A stretch of DNA of 64,000 nt from Streptomyces lavendulae subsp. lavendulae (GTDB taxonomy: Bacteria; Actinomycetota; Actinomycetes; Streptomycetales; Streptomycetaceae): contig NZ_CP024985.1 in assembly GCF_002803845.1 (NCBI RefSeq), positions 3,782,001 through 3,846,000 on the forward strand. Reading direction: 5' to 3'. The notes beneath the pieces were generated by a model. It ran no database searches, was not told the DNA's origin, and was given only the letters and a program-made list of their open reading frames with translations. Made by a program: the position numbers and the translations under genes. Below are positions 17,413-25,654 of this stretch, piece by piece. Every line of letters starts with the position of its first letter. Position 1 is the stretch's first letter.

Positions 17413-17549
17413 TAGGCTCGACGCAAGTTGCAGTTTGGTTTCCCTTGCAGTACGAGGCCTGCGGAGCATGTAACCCGCAGGCTTTTGTAGTTTTCAGACT
17501 TCTTAGCAGGTTCTGGAGCAGGGCGACCCTTTGGCCCATAGGAGGGCTC
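17413..17549 (+). promoter_or_regulatory. Cold-shock gene promoter and structured 5' leader
   Basis: TAGGCT at 17413-17418 is a plausible -10, giving a leader of about 125 nt. The leader contains two TTGCAG words and a perfect 8-bp hairpin (GCCTGCGG at 17457-17464, CCGCAGGC at 17475-17482) followed by a T-rich stretch (TTTTGTAGTTTTC), which looks like an attenuator. The RBS AGGAGG lies at 17540-17545. Long structured leaders are typical of bacterial cold-shock mRNAs; the specific mechanism here is inference. Confidence 0.55.
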
Positions 17550-17753
17550 ATGGCTACCGGAACCGTGAAGTGGTTCAACGCTGAAAAGGGCTTCGGCTTC
17601 ATCGCCCAGGACGGCGGCGGCCCGGATGTCTTCGTCCACTACTCCGCGATCAACGCCTCTGGCTTCCGCTCCCTGGAGGAGAACCAGCAGGTGAACTTCG
17701 ACGTCACGCAGGGTCCGAAGGGCCCGCAGGCGGAGAACGTCACCCCGGCCTAG
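17550..17753 (+). CDS. Cold-shock protein (CspA family)
   Basis: This 67-residue single OB-fold nucleic-acid chaperone has both RNP motifs: KGFGFI (residues 13-18) and VFVHYSAI (27-34). The N-terminal GTVKWFNAEKGFGFI is diagnostic. Streptomyces carries several paralogues, often highly expressed. A strong AGGAGG RBS precedes ATG 17550 and a perfect 21-bp terminator follows. It is monocistronic and divergent from mqnA. Confidence 0.97.
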   Translation: MATGTVKWFNAEKGFGFIAQDGGGPDVFVHYSAINASGFRSLEENQQVNFDVTQGPKGPQAENVTPA

Positions 17754-17795
17754 TCGCCTGGCCGGCCGGATCGCGGCTGGATTAAGCAGTACCCA

Positions 17796-17839
17796 AGGAG
17801 CCCTGTCTCCCCCGCCCAGGCGGGGGAGACAGGGCTCCT
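17796..17839. terminator. Perfect 21-bp terminator after the cold-shock gene
   Basis: Arms 17796-17816 and 17819-17839 are perfectly complementary with only a 2-nt loop, and GCCTTTGTTTC follows. This is a textbook intrinsic terminator for the plus-strand cold-shock gene. Confidence 0.92.
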
Positions 17840-17871
17840 GCCTTTGTTTCCCCCGGCCGGCCCGCCGGGGG

Positions 17872-17926
17872 GAACGGCCGTGGCCCGGTCACCGTCCCCT
17901 GGACGGTGACCGGGCCACGGCCGTTC
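17872..17926. terminator. Perfect 26-bp terminator-like hairpin, convergent side
   Basis: Arms 17872-17897 and 17901-17926 are perfectly complementary around the loop CCT. The structure lies 25 bp beyond the end of the convergent lytic transglycosylase gene, so it most likely terminates that transcript and backs up the cold-shock terminator. Confidence 0.85.
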
Positions 17927-17951
17927 GTACGCGTACGGACCCTCCCGGCGG

Positions 17952-19670
17952 CTACTGCTTGGCGGCCGGCGGGGTGGCGGGGGCGGGCGCGGGGGCGGTG
18001 ATCTTGAGGTCCAGGATCAGCTCCGTGCCGTCCGCGGTGCTCAGGCGGAGGTGGTAGGTGCCCGCGGGCACGTCCGTCGTGAGCAGCTCCGGCAGCTTGA
18101 ACGTGCCGTCGGCGCCGGTCTTGGGCAGCTCCAGGGAGAACAGCTTCGCGCCGTCCTTGCCCGCGAAGTACGGCCCCTTGGCCTTCTTGGCGTCCACCGG
18201 GGTCCAGGCGCCCGGCTTGCCCTCCACCAGCGCGGCGGTGACCTGCGTACCCGCCACCGGCTTCCCGCCCGCGGCAGCCAGGAACTCCAGACCCTTCACC
18301 GCGGTGCCGGCCGCCGCCTCGACCGGGGCGGCGCCGTCGGTGCGGGTGAGGACGAGCGGCTTGGCCTTCTCGGTGACCTTGCCGTCCAGCGTCAGCGTGA
18401 ACTGGTTCTTCTGGTCATAGGCCGTGGCCCGCAGGGTGAACGTGCCCGCCTTGGTGCCCGCCTTCAGCCGGGGCGCGGTGGCGATGCCCTCGGAGTCCGT
18501 ACGGACGACCACGCTCGACTCGTCACCGAAGACGAAGCCCGTGCGGTCGGTGCCGTCCCGCTCGACGGCGATGACGACGGGCTGGTCCACGGCCGGCTTG
18601 CCGTCGCTGAGCAGCGCCTTGAAGCGGACGCCCTCGGCGAACAGGCTCCCGGTCTCGGCCTCCAGCTTGGCGTCGCCCACCCGCTCCAGCTTGGCGAGGG
18701 TCGCGGGCGCCGGGGTCGGCTTGGTCGGCTCGCTCGGCGTGGGCGTCGGCGTGGGCGTGGGCTTCGGAGTCGGGGTGGGCGTCGGGGTCGGCTTCGGAGC
18801 GGGGTTCGGCTTCGAGGCCGGCGGGTTCGGCGTCGGTACGTGCGGCGCGGTGGGCAGGGTCGGCGCGGGCGGCGTCGGGTAGGTGCCGACCGGCGGGTTC
18901 GGGACGCCGGTGGTGCCTTCCTGGTACTGGCGCATGTAGCCGAGGACGCTGTTCACGTACTCGCGCGAGCTGTTGTAGCTGAGGATCGCGCGGTCCAGGT
19001 CGGCCGGGACCGACAGGTCCTTGCCGCCGGAGCAGAGGTACAGGCCGGCGCCGAGGGCGGCGTCGTAGATGTTGTTCGCGTCGCGCTGGCCGTCGCCGTT
19101 GCCGTCGGCCTTCCAGTCCTTCCACGTGGAGGGGATGAACTGGAGCGGGCCGAAGGCGCGGTCGTACTCGGTGTCGCCGTCCCACTCGCCCTTGTCGGTG
19201 TCGGTGATCTTCGCGAAGCCGTTGCCGTCGAGGCGGGGGCCGCGGATCGGCCGCTCGGTGGTGCCGTCGGCCTTGAGCCCGTAGCCGGAGGCGTGGACGG
19301 ACTCGACCCGGCCTATGCCGGCGACCAGCGCCCAGGGCAGGTTGCACTTGGGCAGGGCCGCCTTCACCGCCACCTCGGCGCGCTTGTAGGCGTCGAGGGC
19401 GGTGGCGGGGATGCCGGAGGCCCCTTCGGTCGCGGCGCCGCCGGCACCGCCGGCGGGCGGCACCACGGGGTCGGCGAGCGGGGCCGGCAGGTCGAGGCGG
19501 GCGTCACCGCGGTCGGCGGCCTGCGGACTGTCCGGGGTCGGTTCGGCCTCTCCGGCACCGGCGACCGGCGTATTGGTCACGACGGCGGCGGTGGTCAGGC
19601 TGGCCGCGAGTGCGGCCGTGCACAGGACCTTGCGCGAGGTGTTGACTACATGACGGTGAAGCGGCTTCAC
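17952..19670 (-). CDS. Secreted lytic transglycosylase with C-terminal Ig-like domains
   Basis: This roughly 572-residue exported protein has a signal peptide (about 1-40, ending VAGAGEA) and a lytic-transglycosylase domain (about 90-270). The catalytic Glu is E123 in GIGRVESVHASGYGL, and AFGPLQFIPSTWKDW is the MltB-like block. A long Pro/Thr linker (TPTPTPKP repeats) follows, then two Ig-like folds built from short beta strands (about 355-565). It would cut glycan strands of peptidoglycan while the Ig modules bind the wall or spacers. The GTG at 19670 is favoured because it places a proper signal peptide at the N-terminus and has GGGGGGAT upstream; an ATG at 19766 is the alternative. Confidence 0.85.
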   Translation of the reverse strand: MKPLHRHVVNTSRKVLCTAALAASLTTAAVVTNTPVAGAGEAEPTPDSPQAADRGDARLDLPAPLADPVVPPAGGAGGAATEGASGIPATALDAYKRAEVAVKAALPKCNLPWALVAGIGRVESVHASGYGLKADGTTERPIRGPRLDGNGFAKITDTDKGEWDGDTEYDRAFGPLQFIPSTWKDWKADGNGDGQRDANNIYDAALGAGLYLCSGGKDLSVPADLDRAILSYNSSREYVNSVLGYMRQYQEGTTGVPNPPVGTYPTPPAPTLPTAPHVPTPNPPASKPNPAPKPTPTPTPTPKPTPTPTPTPSEPTKPTPAPATLAKLERVGDAKLEAETGSLFAEGVRFKALLSDGKPAVDQPVVIAVERDGTDRTGFVFGDESSVVVRTDSEGIATAPRLKAGTKAGTFTLRATAYDQKNQFTLTLDGKVTEKAKPLVLTRTDGAAPVEAAAGTAVKGLEFLAAAGGKPVAGTQVTAALVEGKPGAWTPVDAKKAKGPYFAGKDGAKLFSLELPKTGADGTFKLPELLTTDVPAGTYHLRLSTADGTELILDLKITAPAPAPATPPAAKQ

Positions 19671-20116
19671 AGTGCGGCGATCCCCCCAAGGCGGCCGGCG
19701 AAGGCGTCGGCTGGTCGAGCCGTGATTCTTCTGTCTATCAGGTATTCGGATACGACTCGCCGTCACCCCCGTACATATGACGCACCATTCGTCTCGGCTT
19801 CACCCGTCTGTGGCCCAGTGCGTCCAGCCTGCCTCGTCCGCGCCTCCGGTGGGGCGGTGGAACCGCCCAAGACCCGGACCGATACGCCCCATTAGCCCAC
19901 TCTGGCACAGAACTGACCTCCATGTCCCGGGTGTCCACGGCCCCCCGGGGCGCGAGGAACCGGGACTGTCCGCCCCGGCTGGTACGTTCGGGCCGCACGA
20001 GAGCACTGGCGTTCGGTTCCGCTCCCCGCCGTGAAGGCACCCTCCGGCGGGGGACGCGGGCCGTCATCCCGGCTGTTCGCCGCTCCCCGCCACCCGCAGA
20101 ACCCGAAGGCCCTCCC
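19671..20116. other. Gap between divergent transglycosylase and zinc-ribbon genes
   Basis: No gene is supported in these 446 bases. Both genes must have promoters here. The stretch 19720-19800 is relatively AT-rich and is the best place for the transglycosylase promoter, but no convincing hexamer pair or known operator was found. Confidence 0.35.
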
Positions 20117-20752
20117 ATGAGCACTCCCCCGCCCAACCCGCACTCGGGCGCACCCGTCCCGCCCAACCCGTACGCCCAGGGCCCCGGCGCGCCCAACCCG
20201 TACGTCCAGCCCCAGCCCCAGCCCCAGCCCGGCGGACCGGTCCCGGCGCAGCAGTCCCCGTACGCCCAGCCGTACCCGCAGCAGCAGCCGTACCCGCAGC
20301 AGCAGCCGCACCCCCAGTACGCCCACCCCCAGCACCCCCCGTACCTGGTGCCCGGCCCCACCGGCTGCCGCAACTGCGGGGCGCCCGAGGCCGTGAACTT
20401 CGCCGTCCGGGCGCACGTCGGCGTGCTCGTCGTGATGCGCTTCCACCGCCTCGACGGGCCCTTCTGCCGCCGGTGCGGGCGGGCCCTGGTGCGGATCATG
20501 ACCACCAAGACGCTGTGCCAGGGCTGGTGGAGCCCGCTGTCCCTGGTGCTCTTCACACCCTTCACCCTGTTCTGGAACCTGATCGCCGCGGCCAGGTTCG
20601 CCAAGCTCGAACCGTCGGACCCGGCCCCCGGCCGTCAGCAGCTCGACGAGGGGCAGCCGGTGCACGCGCGCCCGCTGGCGTACGTGGCGATCGTGCCGCT
20701 GCTCTGGGCGGTCTGGGTGATCACGAACATCATCGCGGACGTCAGCGGCTGA
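20117..20752 (+). CDS. Proline-rich zinc-ribbon membrane protein, unknown function
   Basis: This 211-residue protein has an N-terminal third that is low-complexity Pro/Gln/Tyr with PYPQQQ repeats. Residues about 88-120 hold two CxxC pairs (CRNCG and CRRCGR) forming a likely zinc ribbon. Two hydrophobic helices follow (WSPLSLVLFTPFTLFWNLIAAA and YVAIVPLLWAVWVITNIIADV). The layout, with a cytoplasmic disordered head, zinc ribbon and two helices, recurs in Streptomyces membrane proteins of unknown role. Confidence 0.75.
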   Translation: MSTPPPNPHSGAPVPPNPYAQGPGAPNPYVQPQPQPQPGGPVPAQQSPYAQPYPQQQPYPQQQPHPQYAHPQHPPYLVPGPTGCRNCGAPEAVNFAVRAHVGVLVVMRFHRLDGPFCRRCGRALVRIMTTKTLCQGWWSPLSLVLFTPFTLFWNLIAAARFAKLEPSDPAPGRQQLDEGQPVHARPLAYVAIVPLLWAVWVITNIIADVSG

Positions 20753-20903
20753 CCCCGGGCGGATCCACCGCCCGGACACGCCGCGGGCCGACCGCCCCGG
20801 ATCCACCGCCCCGGGCCCGCCACCCCTTCACAACCCCGCCCCGCGCACCTACCCTGACGCCCCGTCAGATCCATCGCCGGATCCAGCCGCCAGGGGGCGC
20901 GTC

Positions 20904-21689
20904 ATGCTGCTGCGAGGGAAGACCGTCATCGTCTCCGGGGTCGGGGCCGGGCTCGGGCACCAGGTGGCCTCGGCCGTGGTCCGCGACGGCGGCAACGCCG
21001 TGCTCGGGGCCCGGACCGAGGCCAATCTGGCCAAGACCGCCGCCGAGATCGACCCCGACGGCACCCACACCGCCCACCGGCCGACCGACATCACCGACGA
21101 GTCCCAGTGCCGGGCCCTGGCCGAGCTGGCCGTCGAGCGGTTCGGCGGGGTCGACGCCGTCGTGCACGTCGCCGCCTGGGACTCGTACTTCGGCGGGCTC
21201 CAGGACGCCGACTTCGGGACCTGGCAGCAGATCCTCGACGTCAACCTGCTCGGCACCCTGCGCATGACCCGCGCCTGCCTGCCCGCCCTCAAGGCCGCGG
21301 GCGGCGGCTCCGTCGTCATCATCGGCACCCAGTCCGCGGTGGCCGCCCCCAACGAGGTGCGCCAGGCCGCCTACGCCGCCTCCAAGGGGGCGCTGACCTC
21401 CGCCATGTACTCCCTGGCCCGCGAGCTCGGACCGGACCGGATCCGCGTCAACACCGTGCTGCCGGGCTGGATGTGGGGACCGCCCGTCCAGGCCTTCGTC
21501 ACCTTCACCGCCCACACCGAGAACGTCCCGGAGGCCGAGGTCCACGCCCGCCTCACCGAGCGGATGGCGCTGCCCGACCTCGCCACCGACGGGGACGTCG
21601 CCGACGCCGCCGTCTTCCTCGCCAGCGACCGGGCGCGGGCGATAACCGGCCAGTCCCTGCTGGTCAACGCCGGTGAGCTGATGCGATGA
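20904..21689 (+). CDS. Short-chain dehydrogenase/reductase
   Basis: This 261-residue classical SDR has the NAD(P) motif VSGVGAGLGHQVA near residue 10 (a TGxxxGxG variant beginning SGVGAGLG), an HVAAWDS block in place of the usual NNAG, the catalytic Ser in IIGTQSAVAAP, YAASK (Tyr/Lys) and a C-terminal ITGQSLLVNAGELM. It lies about 40 bp before fbiC on the same strand and may be co-transcribed with it. The substrate is unknown. Confidence 0.88.
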   Translation: MLLRGKTVIVSGVGAGLGHQVASAVVRDGGNAVLGARTEANLAKTAAEIDPDGTHTAHRPTDITDESQCRALAELAVERFGGVDAVVHVAAWDSYFGGLQDADFGTWQQILDVNLLGTLRMTRACLPALKAAGGGSVVIIGTQSAVAAPNEVRQAAYAASKGALTSAMYSLARELGPDRIRVNTVLPGWMWGPPVQAFVTFTAHTENVPEAEVHARLTERMALPDLATDGDVADAAVFLASDRARAITGQSLLVNAGELMR

Positions 21690-21729
21690 CGCGCTCCGCG
21701 GGACACCGGCCGACTCGTATGCTCGCCAC

Positions 21730-24306
21730 ATGACCACTCCGAGCGACGCTCCCACCGACAACGCCATGCGCCGCGCGCTCCGGCGGGCCCGCGACGGCGT
21801 CGCGCTGGACGCGACCGAGGCCGCCGTGCTCCTGCGGGCCCGCGGCGAGGCCCTCAAGGACCTCTCCGCCTCCGCCGCCCGGGTCCGGGACTCCGGGCTC
21901 GCCGCCGCCGGGCGGCCCGGCGTGATCACGTACTCGCGCAAGGTCTTCATCCCCCTCACCCGCCTGTGCCGCGACAAGTGCCACTACTGCACCTTCGTGA
22001 CGGTGCCCGGCAAGCTCCGCAAGGCCGGGCACGGCATGTACCTCTCCCCCGACGAGGTCCTCGACATCGCCCGCCGGGGCGCGGAGACGGGCTGCAAGGA
22101 GGCCCTGTTCACCCTCGGCGACCGCCCGGAGGAGCGCTGGCCCGAGGCCCGCGAGTGGCTGGACGCGCACGGCTACGACGACACCCTCGCCTACGTACGG
22201 GCCATGGCGATCCGGGTGCTGGAGGAGACGGGCCTCCTGCCCCACCTCAACCCGGGCGTGCTGTCGTGGGCGGACCTCCAGCGCCTCAAGCCCGTCGCCC
22301 CGTCCATGGGCATGATGCTGGAGACCACCGCGACCCGCCTGTGGTCCGAGCCCGGCGGCCCGCACCACGGCTCCCCCGACAAGGAGCCCGCCGTCCGGCT
22401 GCGGGTCCTGGAGGACGCGGGCCGCTCCAACGTCCCCTTCACCACCGGGGTGCTCATCGGGATCGGCGAGTCCTACGAGGAGCGCGCCGAGGCCTTCTTC
22501 GAGCTGCGCCGGATCCAGCGCAGCTACCAGGGCATCCAGGAGGTCATCGTCCAGAACTTCCGCGCCAAGCCGGACACGGCCATGCGCGGGATGCCGGACG
22601 CGGAGCTGGAGGAGCTGGCCGCCGCCATCGCCGTGGCCCGGCACATCCTGGGCCCGAGCGCCCGCATCCAGGCGCCGCCGAACCTGGTGGACGCCGAGTA
22701 CGCCCTGCTGATCGGCGCCGGGATCGACGACTGGGGCGGGGTCTCCCCGCTGACCCCGGACCACGTGAACCCGGAGCGGCCCTGGCCGCACATCGAGGAG
22801 CTCGCGGAGCGCACCGCCGCCGCCGGCTTCGAGCTGCGCGAACGGCTCACGATCTACCCGGAGTTCCTCCGGCGCGGCGAGCCGTGGCTGGACCCGCGGC
22901 TGCTGCCGCACGTGCGGGCGCTGGCCGACCCGCAGACGGGTCTGGCCGACGAGGCGGCGACGGTGGAGGGCCGCCCGTGGCAGGAGCCCGACGAGGGGTT
23001 CGCCGCGTACGGGCGCACCGACCTGCACACCGCCATCGACACCGAGGGCCGCACCGGTGACCGGCGCGAGGACTTCGACCACGTCTACGGCGACTGGGAG
23101 GCCCTGCGCGAGGCCGCGGCCCCCGGGATGGTCCCCGAGCGCATCGACACCGACGTACGGGCGGCCCTGGCGCAGGCCGCCGACGATCCGACGCGGCTCA
23201 CGGACGCGCAGGCCCTCGCCCTGCTGCACGCGGACGGGCCGGCGCTGGACGCGCTGTGCCGGATCGCGGACGAGCTGCGCAAGTCGGTGGTGGGCGACGA
23301 GGTCACGTACGTCGTCACGCGGAACATCAACTTCACCAACGTCTGCTACACCGGCTGCCGGTTCTGCGCCTTCGCACAGCGCCGTACGGACGCCGACGCC
23401 TACACCCTCTCCCTGGAGCAGGTCGCCGACCGGGCCGCGCAGGCCTGGGACGTGGGCGCCGTCGAGGTGTGCATGCAGGGCGGCATCCACCCCGACCTGC
23501 CCGGGACCGCCTACTTCGACATCGCGCGCGCGGTGAAGGAACGGGTCCCCGGCATGCACGTGCACGCCTTCTCCCCGATGGAGGTCGTCAACGGCGCCAC
23601 CCGGACGGGGATGTCGGTGCGGGACTGGCTCACGGCCGCGAAGGAGGCCGGGCTGGACTCGATCCCGGGCACGGCGGCCGAGATCCTGGACGACGAGGTG
23701 CGCTGGGTCCTGACCAAGGGGAAGCTGCCGACGGCGGACTGGATCGATGTGATCACCACCGCGCACGAGCTCGGCATCCGCTCCTCGTCCACCATGATGT
23801 ACGGGCACGTGGACCAGCCCCGGCACTGGCTGGGGCACCTGCGCACGCTGGCCCGGATCCAGGAGCGGACCGGCGGTTTCACGGAGTTCGTGACGCTCCC
23901 CTTCATCCACACCAACGCCCCGGTGTACCTGGCGGGCATCGCCCGGCCCGGCCCGACGGTCCGGGACAACCGGGCGGTCACGGCGATGGCCCGGCTGCTG
24001 CTGCACCCGCACATCACCAACATCCAGACCAGCTGGGTGAAGCTGGGCGCGGAGGGCGCGGCCGAGATGCTCCGCTCCGGGGCGAACGACCTGGGCGGGA
24101 CGCTGATGGAGGAGACGATCTCCCGGATGGCGGGGTCGGGCTGGGGCTCGTACAAGTCCGTCCGGGACCTGGTCGCGGTCGCGGAGGCGGCCGGCCGGCC
24201 CGCGAAGGCCCGTACGACGCTGTACGGGGAGGTGCCGCGGGAGCGGCAGGAGGCGGCGCGCGCCTCGGACGGCCACCTGCCGCAGCTGCTGCCGGTGCTG
24301 GACTGA
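21730..24306 (+). CDS. fbiC: Bifunctional FO synthase (CofG/CofH fusion)
   Basis: This 858-residue fused enzyme makes the deazaflavin FO, the chromophore of coenzyme F420, from tyrosine and a pyrimidine precursor. There are two radical SAM halves: the N-terminal CofG-like with C80, C84 and C87 (CRDKCHYC), and the C-terminal CofH-like with C539, C543 and C546 (CYTGCRFC). The full-length two-domain form is typical of actinobacteria. Its presence fits the several luciferase-like, potentially F420-dependent enzymes downstream in the window. The ATG directly follows the SDR gene. Confidence 0.96.
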   Translation: MTTPSDAPTDNAMRRALRRARDGVALDATEAAVLLRARGEALKDLSASAARVRDSGLAAAGRPGVITYSRKVFIPLTRLCRDKCHYCTFVTVPGKLRKAGHGMYLSPDEVLDIARRGAETGCKEALFTLGDRPEERWPEAREWLDAHGYDDTLAYVRAMAIRVLEETGLLPHLNPGVLSWADLQRLKPVAPSMGMMLETTATRLWSEPGGPHHGSPDKEPAVRLRVLEDAGRSNVPFTTGVLIGIGESYEERAEAFFELRRIQRSYQGIQEVIVQNFRAKPDTAMRGMPDAELEELAAAIAVARHILGPSARIQAPPNLVDAEYALLIGAGIDDWGGVSPLTPDHVNPERPWPHIEELAERTAAAGFELRERLTIYPEFLRRGEPWLDPRLLPHVRALADPQTGLADEAATVEGRPWQEPDEGFAAYGRTDLHTAIDTEGRTGDRREDFDHVYGDWEALREAAAPGMVPERIDTDVRAALAQAADDPTRLTDAQALALLHADGPALDALCRIADELRKSVVGDEVTYVVTRNINFTNVCYTGCRFCAFAQRRTDADAYTLSLEQVADRAAQAWDVGAVEVCMQGGIHPDLPGTAYFDIARAVKERVPGMHVHAFSPMEVVNGATRTGMSVRDWLTAAKEAGLDSIPGTAAEILDDEVRWVLTKGKLPTADWIDVITTAHELGIRSSSTMMYGHVDQPRHWLGHLRTLARIQERTGGFTEFVTLPFIHTNAPVYLAGIARPGPTVRDNRAVTAMARLLLHPHITNIQTSWVKLGAEGAAEMLRSGANDLGGTLMEETISRMAGSGWGSYKSVRDLVAVAEAAGRPAKARTTLYGEVPRERQEAARASDGHLPQLLPVLD

Positions 24307-24320
24307 GCGGGAACGCGGGA

Positions 24321-24348
24321 GCCCGGCCGGTGTGGCGCCCGGCCGGGC
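24321..24348. terminator. Hairpin between convergent fbiC and phosphatase genes
   Basis: GCCCGGCCGG (24321-24330) and CCGGCCGGGC (24339-24348) form a perfect 10-bp stem with an 8-nt loop in the 64-bp gap, consistent with bidirectional termination. Confidence 0.65.
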
Positions 24349-24370
24349 CCGTGGTGCGTCGTGGCGGGGA

Positions 24371-25453
24371 TCAGCCGACGAGGAGGTCCTTCTTGAGCTG
24401 CTTCAGCTCGCGGGCGTCGATGCCGAGGCCGTCCTTGAGGTAGCGGTCGAAGGAGCCGTACTCCGCCTTGACCTCGTCGTAGCCGGAGTTGAGGTACTCG
24501 GGGCGCACGTCGAGCATCGGCTTGTAGACGGCGGCCTGCGGGGCGGGCAGGTGCGCGAGGACGGCGTCGTTGGCGGCCTTGCGGTAGTCGTTGCTGGCCA
24601 GGTAGTCGGCCATGACCGTCTCCTGCGGGACGCCGAGGGCGGTCAGCAGGGTGGCGTTCGCCCAGCCCGTGCGGTCCTTGCCGGCGGTGCAGTGGAAGAG
24701 GACGGAGCGGCTGCGGTCCTTCTCGATCCCTTCGAAGACCTGCGCGTAGGCCTTCTTGCCGCCTTCGCCGCCGACCATGGCCTTCTCGGCGTCGACCATG
24801 GCCTTGACGGCCTCGTCGGGGCTCTTGGGCAGGGTCTGGAAGGAACCGGAGCCGGCGAAGACGTCGGCGACGACGTAGGAGGCGCCCGCCGGGACCTTGT
24901 CGGCGTCCTTGGTGCGCTCGTCCTGCATGCGCAGGTCGAAGACCGTCCTGACGCGCAGCCGCTGGAGCTTGGCGAGGTCGTCGGCGGTGAGCTTGTCGAG
25001 GGCGTCGGAGCGGTAGATCTCGCCCATCTTGACCCACTGGCCGCTCGCGGTGCGGTAGCCGCCCGCGTCGCGGAAGTTGACCGTGCCCTCCAGCTTGATC
25101 AGGCGGTCGGCCAGGCGCAGGCCCTCGCCGCGCTCCGGCCGGAACTCGAACCACTGGCGGTCGGCGGCGGGCAGGCCCTTGACCACGGCCCGGCCCTGGG
25201 CGCCGCCCTTGGCGACGACCTTGCCGTTGGCCTTGATCTCGACGCGCTTGGTGCCCTTGGCGCTCCACTTGAGGGTGTACGAGCCGTCGGCTCCGGCGGT
25301 GACCGTGGCCTCGGTGAAGGGGATGGCGGAGTGGCCCTGGTGGCCGTTGCTCCAGGGGAGCTCCCATCCGGCGGCGGTGGCGGCGGGAGCCGCGACCAGG
25401 GAGGCGGCGAGTGCGGAGGCGACGACGGTCGCGGCGAGGAGTGCCTTCTTCAT
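24371..25453 (-). CDS. Secreted tyrosine-protein phosphatase (SIW14/PTP-like)
   Basis: This 360-residue exported protein has a signal peptide (MKKALLAATVVASALAASLVAAPAATA, about 1-27) and a fibronectin-like beta domain (about 45-118). A dual-specificity phosphatase domain follows, beginning GTVNFRDAGGYRT, with the P-loop HCTAGKDRTG (Cys255, Arg261) and YLASNDYR. This is the bacterial tyrosine/phosphoinositide phosphatase family that includes mycobacterial PtpB-like enzymes. It acts outside the membrane or in the wall. It is monocistronic and convergent with fbiC. Confidence 0.9.
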   Translation of the reverse strand: MKKALLAATVVASALAASLVAAPAATAAGWELPWSNGHQGHSAIPFTEATVTAGADGSYTLKWSAKGTKRVEIKANGKVVAKGGAQGRAVVKGLPAADRQWFEFRPERGEGLRLADRLIKLEGTVNFRDAGGYRTASGQWVKMGEIYRSDALDKLTADDLAKLQRLRVRTVFDLRMQDERTKDADKVPAGASYVVADVFAGSGSFQTLPKSPDEAVKAMVDAEKAMVGGEGGKKAYAQVFEGIEKDRSRSVLFHCTAGKDRTGWANATLLTALGVPQETVMADYLASNDYRKAANDAVLAHLPAPQAAVYKPMLDVRPEYLNSGYDEVKAEYGSFDRYLKDGLGIDARELKQLKKDLLVG

Positions 25454-25654
25454 GGCTACGAGGCTCTGGGCGGCCGGAGAACGCCGTGTGAACGAGGCAT
25501 GGCCGAAACCAGCCGACTGGAAGGCAGGTGGCAAAACGTGCCATGCGCCGGGGTGGCGGCCGGAACCGGTCAGTTGGGGGGCGATCTGTCGAAGGCCTTC
25601 CGGATGTGACCGAACCTGTCCATTACAGTGCGCGAGAGCCTGGGGGGAAACGAC

